DNA from: a virus
Strand: one strand, 5' to 3'
IMG/VR virus record: IMGVR_UViG_3300029449_000246
Location: 1 to 36,075 of that record
DNA: 36,075 nt
Position 1 is the first letter of the stretch. Every line of letters starts with the position of its first letter. Position numbers and translations under genes: made by a program. The notes under the pieces are model-generated. The model saw only the letters and a list, made by a program, of their open reading frames with translations, ran no database searches and was not told the DNA's origin. This document shows positions 24,575 to 31,810 of the stretch, piece by piece.

Positions 24575-25774
24575 TTATTTTTGAATTTTATTATCATAAA
24601 ATTTTTTTAAAGCTTTATCAAATTTATCTCTGTGACAAACTTCTGCTCCACTAGGAAATTTAAAATATGGGACATTATACTTTTCTACTATTTTTCGTAT
24701 AGTTCCAACATTAAAGTCCCCTTTATATCTTGTTTTTACTTGATTAATTGTTCTGTATAAGCCACAAGACTTCATAGTGACTATATTAGTTGGAACTGTA
24801 TCTATAAGAAATCTGATACTTGCCTCAATATAAAGATCATCTATTATATTTTCTGGGACATAAGAGACTGAATAATCATCAAAATCTTTATTTTTTTTAT
24901 AATTATCTATTCTGGTCATTAGGTTCTGTCTGACTTTAGAAATAAAAATCAACTTTTTATCTTTATATAATCTTAAAATTATAGGATAAGTAATTTCCCT
25001 TTCATCTACTTGTTTTTTAGAAAAAAACTTTTCATTTTTAAGATATTTATCTAGATCCTCTTCTTTGAATTCTACTTTTTTTTCATAGTATCTTTTTATA
25101 AAAGCTTCTTTTTCTTCATTTTTTTTCTTGGACCTTTCTTGTTCCATTGCAAATTCTTGCTCGGGGTTTGGAAAAAGTTTTTGTTCTATTTCATCAAAGT
25201 GTTCTCTAAGCTTTTTATGACTAGTTTTATGATATTCATAAAAATAATCGAGATTCCATCTTCCTTTATAATTATCTAAAAATTCAATACTTTTCCTCAT
25301 TTCTTTTATAGTATTGTAATCATAAGCTGAGGAATACCCCATGTATTGAGTTACCTCATATCTATTAGCTAAAATATTATTTATTTGTATTAAATCCTTC
25401 AATGCATTTTCATACCCTTCCCCTTCAAGCTTGTATGATGTAAAAAAATTTTTTATTTTTTCTTTTAGGTCATTTATTATATAATTTTCCATACGATATT
25501 CAGAATAAGAAGTTGTTTTATCTATTCCTTCTAGAATATAGTTTTTTATTTTTTCCAAATCAATTTCATCACTTTTTATATCTAAAAAGCCTTCATCATC
25601 AATTTCATCATTTATACTCTCAGCAAACCCAATTTGTTTTGTGAAATTATCACAAACAAAACATGAATTAGTCTTTTGTTCACTTAATTCGCATTTACCA
25701 AATAATGTTGACATAAATCCCATATTACTTTCTGAAAAATGTTCACAAGTAGCACAACACTTTGCAATATTCAT
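24575..25774 (-). CDS. Cys-rich N-terminal protein of unknown function
   Basis: 399 residues, no family recognised. Residues 6-41 hold six Cys (CC..C, C28, C38, C41), a likely zinc-binding knuckle. The middle (about 75-230) is helical and rich in Lys/Glu/Tyr, with a strongly charged stretch around 205-240. The C-terminus (YRTINQVKTRYKGDFNVGTI, RKIVEKYNVPYFKFPSGAEV) reads like a small winged-helix or excisionase-type DNA-binding domain. Much more AT-rich than the late genes. Between exported-protein and SWIM genes it looks like lysogenic cargo. GGAGGG eight bases before ATG. Confidence 0.7.
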   Translation of the reverse strand: MNIAKCCATCEHFSESNMGFMSTLFGKCELSEQKTNSCFVCDNFTKQIGFAESINDEIDDEGFLDIKSDEIDLEKIKNYILEGIDKTTSYSEYRMENYIINDLKEKIKNFFTSYKLEGEGYENALKDLIQINNILANRYEVTQYMGYSSAYDYNTIKEMRKSIEFLDNYKGRWNLDYFYEYHKTSHKKLREHFDEIEQKLFPNPEQEFAMEQERSKKKNEEKEAFIKRYYEKKVEFKEEDLDKYLKNEKFFSKKQVDEREITYPIILRLYKDKKLIFISKVRQNLMTRIDNYKKNKDFDDYSVSYVPENIIDDLYIEASIRFLIDTVPTNIVTMKSCGLYRTINQVKTRYKGDFNVGTIRKIVEKYNVPYFKFPSGAEVCHRDKFDKALKKFYDNKIQK

Positions 25775-25807
25775 CTTAAAATCCCTCCGAAATAAATCTA
25801 TAAAAAA

Positions 25808-25921
25808 CTATACTCTTTTACAAATATTATCAGGCTCTATATGCTGTTTTAACTGTGGAACCCACTCAGTTGTTCCCCCATCTATTAAGGTATTTTTAAT
25901 TTTCTTATTTTTAATCCATAT
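25808..25921 (-). pseudogene. Open frame without a start, possible gene remnant
   Basis: A frame reading IWIKNKKIKNTLIDGGTTEW and on to CKRV before TAG lies between the SWIM and Cys-rich genes. It looks protein-like, yet no ATG, GTG or TTG start and no ribosome site precede it. It may be the 3' part of a lost gene. Confidence 0.25.
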
Positions 25922-25922
25922 A

Positions 25923-26576
25923 TTATTTAGCTCTATTAGATAAAATGTTATTAAGTATTTCTCTCATTTCTTTTTTACTTTTATCAGCGATTTTCTTTGG
26001 AGCTGTAAAATTTTGCATACTCAATTCACTTTGTAAATACTCATAAAATCCATTTATCTTTATTAATGGAATCTCTTTTAATTTAGTTAACTCCTCTTTG
26101 GATAAGATTTTTTTATCCAAAGAGCATTTATAATTTAAAGATGAATCAAAAAAATCATAGTAATGCTTTTTAACCCCTCTCTCGTATCTTCTAACTATGT
26201 AATACTTGCCTAAAGAGTCTATTATTGATGTGGCTTCAGACAAATTCCATTGTTGTTCTTCAGAGTACATATTTTTAAAATTATTAAACTGGGATGAATA
26301 ATAATCTGTACTGCTGTATTTTTTATATGCATCCATATAGGAAGTTTTTATAAGACAATGGGCTAGTGAAGCTGCATCATCGTAATTTTCTGAAACCAAA
26401 TTTTCGATATCTCCTGCAAAAAGTGCATATATGTGCTTGCAGAAATATTTTCCTTTTCCAGCTGGGCAGGAGCACCTTACATCATTAAGCCCTCTATCAT
26501 CTACCCAAATTTTAACCATATATGGAGCTTCAGCACTTCCCTTTATGAAAAATTCCAAATTTTTCAAATTAATCAC
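25923..26576 (-). CDS. SWIM zinc-finger protein
   Basis: 217 residues. The SWIM motif is clear: C35-S-C37-P and C46-K-H48 in VRCSCPAGKGKYFCKHIYAL, a zinc site that binds DNA or protein. An N-terminal strand with YMVKIWVDDRG completes the domain. The remaining 160 residues have no known domain (YIVRRYERGVKKHYYDFFDS) and a basic end. SWIM proteins of bacteria include SWI2/SNF2 partners, but no helicase is encoded here. The ATG has only a weak site (GAGGTGATTA). Part of the cargo cluster next to the repressor. Confidence 0.8.
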   Translation of the reverse strand: MINLKNLEFFIKGSAEAPYMVKIWVDDRGLNDVRCSCPAGKGKYFCKHIYALFAGDIENLVSENYDDAASLAHCLIKTSYMDAYKKYSSTDYYSSQFNNFKNMYSEEQQWNLSEATSIIDSLGKYYIVRRYERGVKKHYYDFFDSSLNYKCSLDKKILSKEELTKLKEIPLIKINGFYEYLQSELSMQNFTAPKKIADKSKKEMREILNNILSNRAK

Positions 26577-26614
26577 CTCTTTTTCAAATTGAATCTTTAA
26601 CTAAAAAGTTAATA

Positions 26615-27073
26615 TTATTTTTCAGAATAAAATTCAAATAAATTATAGCCTTCACCTTTGCCAGTGCTAAATAAATCTTCAGTTTTCAAATTAAATATTT
26701 TTAAATAATATTCATCAAAAGCCAAATTACCTAAGCTATACTTAACTTCCATTTCTTTATTTTCTCCATCAACACTTTCTGCAATTGCCACATATCTCAT
26801 GCTGGAATTAGGAAGAGCAAATTCTACAAAATAATTTTTATATTTCGGATTTTCTTGTCTGTAATACTGTGCAATTTCCTGTAAAAGTTTCGGACTCGGC
26901 AACTTATTGTCTTTAAGATAAATTTCTATTGTTGTTTGATATTTTACGGATGAGTTATATTTATCAATTTGATTATGTTTTAGTAGATCATTCTCTTCCA
27001 ATTTTGATGACCCACAGGCAGTTAAAATAACAGTAACCAATAATCCAATTATCACATTTAATATTTTCTTCAT
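26615..27073 (-). CDS. Lipoprotein, possible superinfection-exclusion protein
   Basis: 152 residues. Signal peptide with a clear lipobox LTAC (Cys20), so lipid-anchored. The mature part is small, polar and mixed alpha/beta (YQTTIEIYLKDNKLPSPKLL, EMEVKYSLGNLAFDEYYLKI). Not recognised. A lipoprotein gene next to the phage repressor, read on the lysogenic strand, is where superinfection-exclusion lipoproteins of other temperate phages lie. This role is inferred from place and export only. GGGGGAG before the ATG. Confidence 0.75.
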   Translation of the reverse strand: MKKILNVIIGLLVTVILTACGSSKLEENDLLKHNQIDKYNSSVKYQTTIEIYLKDNKLPSPKLLQEIAQYYRQENPKYKNYFVEFALPNSSMRYVAIAESVDGENKEMEVKYSLGNLAFDEYYLKIFNLKTEDLFSTGKGEGYNLFEFYSEK

Positions 27074-27148
27074 AAATTCTCCCCCTTTTAATACCTAATC
27101 TATTTTTATTTTCAATTGAACATTCAAACAAAAAAAGATTAAAATCTG

Positions 27149-27184
27149 TTAATAAAAAAACACAAAATCCCGAAAATTCGGGAT
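27149..27184 (-). terminator. Intrinsic terminator of the repressor gene
   Basis: Perfect 8-bp hairpin ATCCCGAA-TT-TTCGGGAT on the minus strand (27184-27167), then TTTGTGTTTTTTT. Lies 12 bases after the repressor stop and separates it from the lipoprotein gene. Confidence 0.9.
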
Positions 27185-27196
27185 TCCAGCCTACTT

Positions 27197-27874
27197 TTAT
27201 TCTCCATCCTCATTTATCTGTCCTATAAAACGTCCTACCATTTCCAGGGTATCTCCTTCTTTTAAAACTATATCAGGATAATCCCTGTTATCACTTCTGA
27301 GAAATACTTCCCCGTCATTATTAAAATATCTCTTTAATACGGCCTTATTATTATAAATAAAAGCTCCTATCTTCTTGTTGGGTACTTCCACACCTTTTCT
27401 GATAAATACTATAGATTTATCCTCAATGGTATATTGCATGGAATCCCCAGATACTTTTATTGCAACAACGTCTCCTGAAAAGTGTTTTATCTCAGGAACA
27501 GCTATAAACTCTATTTCTTCACTTTCAAGCTCCTCTAACCCTAATCCCGCTGAGATAGAGCTGTACAGCGGTATCTGTTTATATTTGTAATTCAAATCTA
27601 AGTTACTTTCTATCTTAAGTTCATCTTCATCCAGATAACCAACTATTTTATAAAGCTCTTTATAATCGATTCTTAAGGCAGCAGCCAATTTTTGTAATTG
27701 ATAAGGGTTAATTCTTTTATTTGTTCCATTCATAATTTTATTTAAAACACTAACATTAATCTCAGCTTTTAATGCTAATTGATTAAAACCCATTTTTTTT
27801 TCATTTCTTATATTTTCTAAGTATTCTGCTAATTTTCTTCTTGAATTTTCAGGTACTTCTGTACTTTTTTTCAT
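27197..27874 (-). CDS. CI-like repressor (HTH + S24 LexA-type peptidase)
   Basis: 225 residues. N-terminal HTH_3 (about 10-75: FNQLALKAEINVSVLNKIMN). C-terminal S24 domain: self-cleavage Ala-Gly in SISAGLG (109-110), nucleophile Ser145 in SGDSMQYTI, and Lys181 in AVLKRY. Maintains lysogeny and would be cleaved after RecA activation, so the prophage is probably SOS-inducible. Start at 27874 is set by GGGAGGT six bases upstream; the frame runs open to 27889. Divergent from the Cro-like gene across a palindromic operator region. Confidence 0.93.
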   Translation of the reverse strand: MKKSTEVPENSRRKLAEYLENIRNEKKMGFNQLALKAEINVSVLNKIMNGTNKRINPYQLQKLAAALRIDYKELYKIVGYLDEDELKIESNLDLNYKYKQIPLYSSISAGLGLEELESEEIEFIAVPEIKHFSGDVVAIKVSGDSMQYTIEDKSIVFIRKGVEVPNKKIGAFIYNNKAVLKRYFNNDGEVFLRSDNRDYPDIVLKEGDTLEMVGRFIGQINEDGE

Positions 27875-27910
27875 TAATCGACCTCCCAATTACATTAACA
27901 TCTTACACCT

Positions 27911-28004
27911 AATTATTTTACAAGTAAAATAATTTTACAATTTCCACTTTACATATCAAATTATTTAAGGTATATTTTACATATAAAACGTTTTACATAT
28001 AAAA
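27911..28004. promoter_or_regulatory. CI/Cro operator array
   Basis: A 24-base perfect palindrome (27911-27934; core TTTTACAAGTAAAA at 27916-27929), an imperfect site at 27948-27960 (TTTACATATCAAA), and two copies of TTTTACATATAAAA at 27975-27988 and 27991-28004. Four related sites between divergent regulators are the usual operator layout. Confidence 0.8.
27948..27976 (+). promoter_or_regulatory. Early promoter (PR-like)
   Basis: TTTACA (27948-27953), 17 bases, TATATT (27971-27976). The -35 lies in one operator copy and the -10 runs into the next, so repressor binding would block it. Confidence 0.75.
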
Positions 28005-28020
28005 TAGAAAGGAGATATTT

Positions 28021-28212
28021 ATGACTGTAAAAGATAAAATTAAAATTGAAGTTATTAAAAAGAACTCCACATTAACATATTTAGCTAATCAACTAGGTAT
28101 GTCTAAGCAAAACTTAAATCATCATTTAGATAAGGAAACTCCTCAGGTAATTCATGAAATCGAAAAAATATTGCAGTTAAAAAACGGATATTTTACACAT
28201 GAAATAAATTAA
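28021..28212 (+). CDS. Cro-like HTH protein
   Basis: 63 residues. A helix-turn-helix is visible in LTYLANQLGMSKQNLNHHLD, with little else. AAAGGAGA lies before the ATG. First gene of the early operon, facing the CI-like gene, with two operator copies just upstream; thus a Cro-type switch protein. It could also be an activator, but size and place favour Cro. Confidence 0.82.
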   Translation: MTVKDKIKIEVIKKNSTLTYLANQLGMSKQNLNHHLDKETPQVIHEIEKILQLKNGYFTHEIN

Positions 28213-28267
28213 GCTATAAAAATCATAATTGGATTGGAATGGAAAATATTTAATTAGGGAGGGTGTA

Positions 28268-28450
28268 ATGAATGGGTTGAAAATACTCAGGCACAAAAGA
28301 AATTGTTTAATGAAAATAATTACTTTTAGGGATATTGATCCAGAGCTGAGAGAAAAACATTTAGAAACTATCAAATCACTTAATATCTTGATTGCAGAGT
28401 GGAGAAGGATAGATCTGAGCCTGGTTAGACTAGGGGAGAGGGTAGAATAA
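28268..28450 (+). CDS. Small early protein
   Basis: 60 residues, start chosen at 28268 from GGGAGGGTG; the open frame reaches back to 28229 without a site. Basic N-terminus (LKILRHKRN) followed by a helix-rich part (DPELREKHLETIKSLNILIA). Not recognised. Stop and the next ATG overlap (TAATG). Confidence 0.65.
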   Translation: MNGLKILRHKRNCLMKIITFRDIDPELREKHLETIKSLNILIAEWRRIDLSLVRLGERVE

Positions 28451-28647
28451 TGGAATTAATAAAGATTACATTATTAATTTTTATTTTGAGTGCTGCACAT
28501 TATTCCAAGTATATAAATAGATATCTTTTTAAATACATCAAGTTAAATAAACTAATAAATTTATTTTTATTTAAAACCTTTAAAAATACAGCACTTTTAA
28601 TAATTGTTATAGTTTTAATCAAATTATTGATAAATTATTGGTTTTAA
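28450..28647 (+). CDS. Small membrane protein
   Basis: 65 residues, translationally coupled to the gene before. Two hydrophobic segments (LIKITLLIFILSAAH and NTALLIIVIVLIKLLINYWF) with a basic part between (KYIKLNKLIN). Holin-like in size, yet its place in the early operon speaks against lysis. May change the host membrane early in infection. Not recognised. Confidence 0.6.
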   Translation: MELIKITLLIFILSAAHYSKYINRYLFKYIKLNKLINLFLFKTFKNTALLIIVIVLIKLLINYWF

Positions 28648-28685
28648 TTATTTTGTGGTGAATCGATTATAACATGTAGGGGGCA

Positions 28686-28756
28686 CCAACAAAAACAGCC
28701 TACTCTGTAGGCACTCTGATCAAGCCTGTCAGCAGTTTCCCACTATCCTTTGTTGG
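28686..28756 (+). ncRNA. 71-nt three-way-junction element
   Basis: Outer arms CCAACAAA (28686-28693) and TTTGTTGG (28749-28756) enclose a perfect hairpin GCCTAC-TCT-GTAGGC (28698-28712) and a second stem ACTCTGA/TCAGCAGT with one bulged C (28713-28736). It lies 44 bases before the next start. It could be a leader RNA, a regulatory switch, or a folded DNA site. No known class fits. Confidence 0.5.
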
Positions 28757-28800
28757 CAGGTTTTATCAGGGTCAAATATCAAAACATAGGGAGGTTTTAT

Positions 28801-29274
28801 ATGGCTAGACCTGAATGTGCATTGTCACTGGAATTGGAGCAACGTATGAATTTATTTGTAAGAATCGGAACTATCGAAGAACACATCATTTACGGCGGTG
28901 CAATAGACCAGTCAGATGATGAGAGAAGAAAAGAGAGCTTTGGCTTGGACAAATACAGTGAGGATATGATGATCTACTTCTCAAGGCTCCTGAAAAAAGC
29001 AATTCAAAACAGAGACTGGGAGCTCGTAGAGCAAATTGACAGAGAGATGGATGATTTTAGCAGAAAGTACTTTACTAAGAGAAAAGAACTCCAGGAAAAA
29101 GAGCTGTATTATGAGGATTTGGACGACAAGCTGAGAGTTTGGATCTTGGAATATATAGCCAAGTGCCTGGAAAAAACTCGTGACGAAAGCTCAAAGATAG
29201 ATCTGAAATTAATAAGAGAAAACCTGGCAAAAAAGAGGAGGACATCTGAATGTCAAAACAAAAGTACACCATAG
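28801..29274 (+). CDS. Early protein before the replication gene
   Basis: 157 residues, ATG with GGGAGG six bases upstream. Helical and highly charged (SRLLKKAIQNRDWELVEQID, FTKRKELQEKELYYEDLDDK). Not recognised. It overlaps the replication initiator by 25 bases, so the two are co-translated. Such helical partners of phage initiators can be helicase loaders, but no P-loop is seen here. The short conserved-looking start MARPECALSLELEQRM gives no further clue. Confidence 0.65.
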   Translation: MARPECALSLELEQRMNLFVRIGTIEEHIIYGGAIDQSDDERRKESFGLDKYSEDMMIYFSRLLKKAIQNRDWELVEQIDREMDDFSRKYFTKRKELQEKELYYEDLDDKLRVWILEYIAKCLEKTRDESSKIDLKLIRENLAKKRRTSECQNKSTP

Positions 29275-30203
29275 CTGATGTGCAGCAGGAAAAATTAATG
29301 GAATGGGGGCTGGATATCAAAGATGCATTTATTTTGAGCTATCTGAGAGAACTGAGTCAGCTAGATACAATTATAAAAAAAGAAATTGATGATAAAACTT
29401 TTATTTGGATTGATTATGATGCACTTCTATCCTATCTCCCAGTTTTGAATATTTCAAATTCTGAAGTTATAGGGAGAAGGTTTAAGAAATATGAAAAAGC
29501 AGGTCTTCTTGTAAAGCATCTCCATAAAACAAAAGTTTACGGAACTTACACATTTTTTTACTTAGAGGATAAGTTTTTCGATCTGTTTGAGATCTCTAAA
29601 ATAAAACCATCTAAAGAAGATATAAATAAGCAACTTGAGAAAATGGGTCTTTCCAAAAAATCGACTCAAAAGTCGGGTGGTTTCGACTCAAAAGTCGGGT
29701 CTTTATCGACTCAAAAGTCGGTAGGTAATACTCCTATAAATATACTCCCAAAAAAAGATAGTAGTAGCACAGACCCTGCTGCCGCCTCTTCAGATGATTT
29801 TGAAAAAGAATTAAAAACTCTAATTTCTAAAACAAGTATCAGCAAACTAAATCCCAACACACTAAAAAATATTAAAAACTATTCTCGAGGCGATATCGAA
29901 CAGGTAAAGAGAGCTATTAAGTTTATGCAACGAAAAAATAAAAGCATGACAGCTGATATCCTAGTGGCAATATTGAGAGACAAGGATTTTGATGAAAAAG
30001 AAGCACTGGACCCTATAAAATTAAAAGCAAGTGACAAGATAGATTTCATGATAAAAAAATTGGGGAAAGCTAAAGTTAAAGAATTGAGAGACGAAGTTCT
30101 GAAAGATATAGGATTTGATGGTCCTCCTGTAGATAACGAACTTGGTAATATTCTTTGCCGACATTTCAATAAATTCATACAAGAGGGAGGGGTTTATGTT
30201 TGA
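29250..30203 (+). CDS. Replication initiator, O-like, with internal iterons
   Basis: 317 residues. N-terminal 115 residues look like a winged-helix (IKDAFILSYLRELSQL, IGRRFKKYEKAGLLVKHLHK, YGTYTFFYLEDKFF), as in phage replication initiators of the lambda O/phage RepA type. The middle (about 130-175) is low-complexity and is where the DNA carries three iterons. The C-terminus (LNPNTLKNIKNYSRGDIEQV, FMQRKNKSMTADILVAILRD) is DnaD/helicase-loader-like in pattern. AGGAGG eight bases before ATG. No separate helicase is encoded, so it probably recruits the host DnaB. Confidence 0.75.
   Translation: MSKQKYTIADVQQEKLMEWGLDIKDAFILSYLRELSQLDTIIKKEIDDKTFIWIDYDALLSYLPVLNISNSEVIGRRFKKYEKAGLLVKHLHKTKVYGTYTFFYLEDKFFDLFEISKIKPSKEDINKQLEKMGLSKKSTQKSGGFDSKVGSLSTQKSVGNTPINILPKKDSSSTDPAAASSDDFEKELKTLISKTSISKLNPNTLKNIKNYSRGDIEQVKRAIKFMQRKNKSMTADILVAILRDKDFDEKEALDPIKLKASDKIDFMIKKLGKAKVKELRDEVLKDIGFDGPPVDNELGNILCRHFNKFIQEGGVYV
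29661..29721 (+). repeat. Three iterons, probable replication origin
   Basis: TCGACTCAAAAGTCGG occurs at 29661-29676, 29683-29698 and 29706-29721, 22 and 23 bases apart; the first two extend to 18 bases. Each is a small palindrome (CGACT-caaa-AGTCG). Spacing breaks the reading frame, so the protein differs while the DNA is kept. An AT-rich stretch follows. Confidence 0.85.
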
Positions 30204-30426
30204 GAAAGAAGTGAGGAAATCAATGAGAAATATTCACATATCAAAGGCTGTATCAAAGCTAGATGGTAAATCCAGGGAATATCTTGATTTCTTGGAAATA
30301 TTCGCTCATAAATACGGTAGGACAGCTGTGGAAACAGCTCTGGAAGAACTCTACACATACAATAGTGAGATCTACGATATAGAGCGTATAACAGTGGCCA
30401 CAATCATGAAACATTCACACCTATAA
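30196..30426 (+). CDS. Small early protein after the initiator
   Basis: 76 residues, start at 30196 with GGAGGGG upstream, overlapping the initiator stop by 8 bases. Helical (SKAVSKLDGKSREYLDFLEI, GRTAVETALEELYTY). No family recognised. The tight link to the initiator suggests a part in replication or its control. Confidence 0.65.
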   Translation: MFEKEVRKSMRNIHISKAVSKLDGKSREYLDFLEIFAHKYGRTAVETALEELYTYNSEIYDIERITVATIMKHSHL

Positions 30427-30440
30427 TTTGGAGGACAGAT

Positions 30441-30506
30441 ATGAAAAGACTATTTAATTTTTACAAGGTTTTCAATAGAAATAAAATCAAATATTACCTA
30501 AAGTGA
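30441..30506 (+). CDS. 21-residue mini-gene
   Basis: ATG six bases after GGAGG, reading MKRLFNFYKVFNRNKIKYYL plus Lys, then TGA. Basic and aromatic. Too short to prove by itself; the strong site and operon place support it. Confidence 0.4.
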   Translation: MKRLFNFYKVFNRNKIKYYLK

Positions 30507-30517
30507 GTTGATAAAAG

Positions 30518-30700
30518 ATGCAGAGATGTCCGAATTGCAGTACAAAAATAAAGCATTATTCAACTAAAAAGCTCTACAAATCAAATCGAAGATATTATAA
30601 ATGTGAAAACTGCGGTACCAATTTTATAACAGCATACGAAATCACAGAAGTTGTCATAAAAATCAATGGGGAGGAGAAAAATGATCTTGATGGTTGTTGA
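30518..30700 (+). CDS. Ogr/Delta-like zinc-finger protein, probable late activator
   Basis: 60 residues. Cys4-X2-Cys7 and Cys29-X2-Cys32 form one zinc site. Pattern MQRCPNCSTKIKHYSTKK and RRYYKCENCGTNFITAYEIT is close to P2 Ogr (CP.C......TS........RYHQC.N..C...FIT.ES), with which it also shares the FITxE part. Ogr/Delta proteins switch on P2-type late promoters by touching the RNA polymerase alpha subunit. A matching role for the late operon starting near 20800 is inferred. P2 Ogr is 72 residues. Alternative: a plain phage zinc-ribbon of other function. Confidence 0.6.
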   Translation: MQRCPNCSTKIKHYSTKKLYKSNRRYYKCENCGTNFITAYEITEVVIKINGEEKNDLDGC

Positions 30701-30821
30701 TAAAGACTTAAATGAATTCGAAAGGAGGTTTACAGAAATAGGTATGGCTAATATAGTTCTTCATACAGAATTTGGTAAAACCGGGGAATATTATTGGATG
30801 AGATTAGACTGTAAAGATTAG
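30681..30821 (+). CDS. Small early protein
   Basis: 46 residues (MILMVVDKDLNEFERRFTEI ... YYWMRLDCKD). GGGGAGGAG lies four bases before the ATG, and the gene overlaps the zinc-finger gene by 20 bases. Not recognised; looks like a compact alpha/beta protein. Confidence 0.55.
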   Translation: MILMVVDKDLNEFERRFTEIGMANIVLHTEFGKTGEYYWMRLDCKD

Positions 30822-30835
30822 TGGAGGTGAAATAA

Positions 30836-30994
30836 ATGAAAGGTTGTATCGTAGATTGGAAAAAGTTTCTTAAAACAGTGGAAATGATAGAAAGTATTCA
30901 AATTGGTGAAGATCTATATACTGATAAATCTCAGATGAAAGAGAGGGCATATGAAGCTTATAAGAATCAGGAAGTTATCGAGATCTTTTTTTAA
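30836..30994 (+). CDS. Small early protein
   Basis: 52 residues (MKGCIVDWKKFLKTVEMIES ... NQEVIEIFF), with GGAGGTG before ATG. Not recognised. The following 90 bases hold an A-rich run, a GC-rich patch (31003-31024) and the small hairpin ATCTC-TG-GAGAT (31050-31061). Confidence 0.55.
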   Translation: MKGCIVDWKKFLKTVEMIESIQIGEDLYTDKSQMKERAYEAYKNQEVIEIFF

Positions 30995-31083
30995 AATAAA
31001 AAAAGCCGAACCACGGATGGCCGACTTAACCTAGACATTTAAGTATACCATCTCTGGAGATAAAAAATCAAGGGAGGAATATT

Positions 31084-31212
31084 ATGGAGATAAGAAAAGG
31101 AATGAGTGGAAGAATAGATGAATTGGATCAATTAGTCGCTAAATACGGTGATATAACAATCCTAGAATGTATTGAAAAAGTTACAGCTGAAGAGTGTCTT
31201 AGGAGACGATAA
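31084..31212 (+). CDS. Small early protein
   Basis: 42 residues (MEIRKGMSGRIDELDQLVAK ... CLRRR), GGGAGG before the ATG. Helical and charged; not recognised. Confidence 0.5.
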   Translation: MEIRKGMSGRIDELDQLVAKYGDITILECIEKVTAEECLRRR

Positions 31213-31267
31213 GATAATGTTTTTAACAAATTAGAATAAAAATTCAAAGTCAATTTAGGGGAGAGCT

Positions 31268-31639
31268 ATGGAAAGCAAATTAAAAAGAATATTCAATCAT
31301 TACGGTTTTCATAATCAAGAAAATAAATTTAAAGAAGAGGTATTGGAATTTGGTGCTGCTGCACAGGCGTATCTTAATGAGCCCTCAAAAGAACACTTAA
31401 GAGAACTTAAAGAAGAGATTTCTGATCTGATTGTTGTGGATAAACAGTTTGCTTTAACACACAATCGTGAAAAGCTATTTAATAAGATGGAAGTGTTTTA
31501 TCGCGACATAGTTATTCATTACGAGGGTCTGATAAAAAGCATTTTTAGGGAAAATAGAAAAGAAATAGAAATTATTATGGACAGAAAGATAGAAAGAACA
31601 CTTGTAAGGATAGCTGCAAGTAAAGGGAATTGGAATTAA
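31268..31639 (+). CDS. MazG-like nucleotide pyrophosphohydrolase-like protein
   Basis: 123 residues, all-helical. KFKEEVLEFGAAAQAY and LKEEISDLIVVDKQF give the pairs E-E-x-x-E and E-E-x-x-D in the spacing of the MazG/dUTPase-2 fold, the Mg-binding residues of that group. Phage MazG proteins clear (p)ppGpp or damaged nucleotides in the cell. The rest of the sequence is more diverged and half the usual dimer contacts cannot be judged. GGGGAG before the ATG; its leader has a variant of the palindromic box found later. Confidence 0.6.
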   Translation: MESKLKRIFNHYGFHNQENKFKEEVLEFGAAAQAYLNEPSKEHLRELKEEISDLIVVDKQFALTHNREKLFNKMEVFYRDIVIHYEGLIKSIFRENRKEIEIIMDRKIERTLVRIAASKGNWN

Positions 31640-31665
31640 ATATAAGGATTAATGGGGATGATCTC

Positions 31666-31791
31666 ATGTTAACTATTAGCTATATAACAAACGATTTAAT
31701 TTTTACGGAAAACTTTAAAAATTATAGACAAGCAGCAAGTTATATACAAATTTTTGAGAAAACTAAAATCAGTGGACACAAGATATTATAG
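31666..31791 (+). CDS. Small early protein
   Basis: 41 residues (MLTISYITNDLIFTENFKNY ... KISGHKIL) with a modest site GGGGATGA. The layout, a strand pair then a helix with YRQAASYI, is often seen in tiny phage proteins. No function known. Confidence 0.45.
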   Translation: MLTISYITNDLIFTENFKNYRQAASYIQIFEKTKISGHKIL

Positions 31792-31810
31792 TAAAAAAAG
31801 GGGAGTCATC

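Noticed and set aside
25808-25921. Frameshifted extension of the SWIM protein
   Set aside because: It would need a +1 shift at the stop and no slip site is seen; kept only as a weak remnant.
28450-28647. Holin
   Set aside because: Two TM segments fit, but it is in the early operon and no endolysin is near.
28686-28756. tRNA
   Set aside because: Only two inner arms, no T-loop consensus, no fitting anticodon loop.
29661-29721. CRISPR array
   Set aside because: Three 16-base repeats with 6-7-base gaps inside a coding gene; these are iterons.
31003-31024. Terminator between early genes
   Set aside because: The GC-rich patch forms only 3-bp stems and the A-run is on the wrong side for plus-strand transcription.
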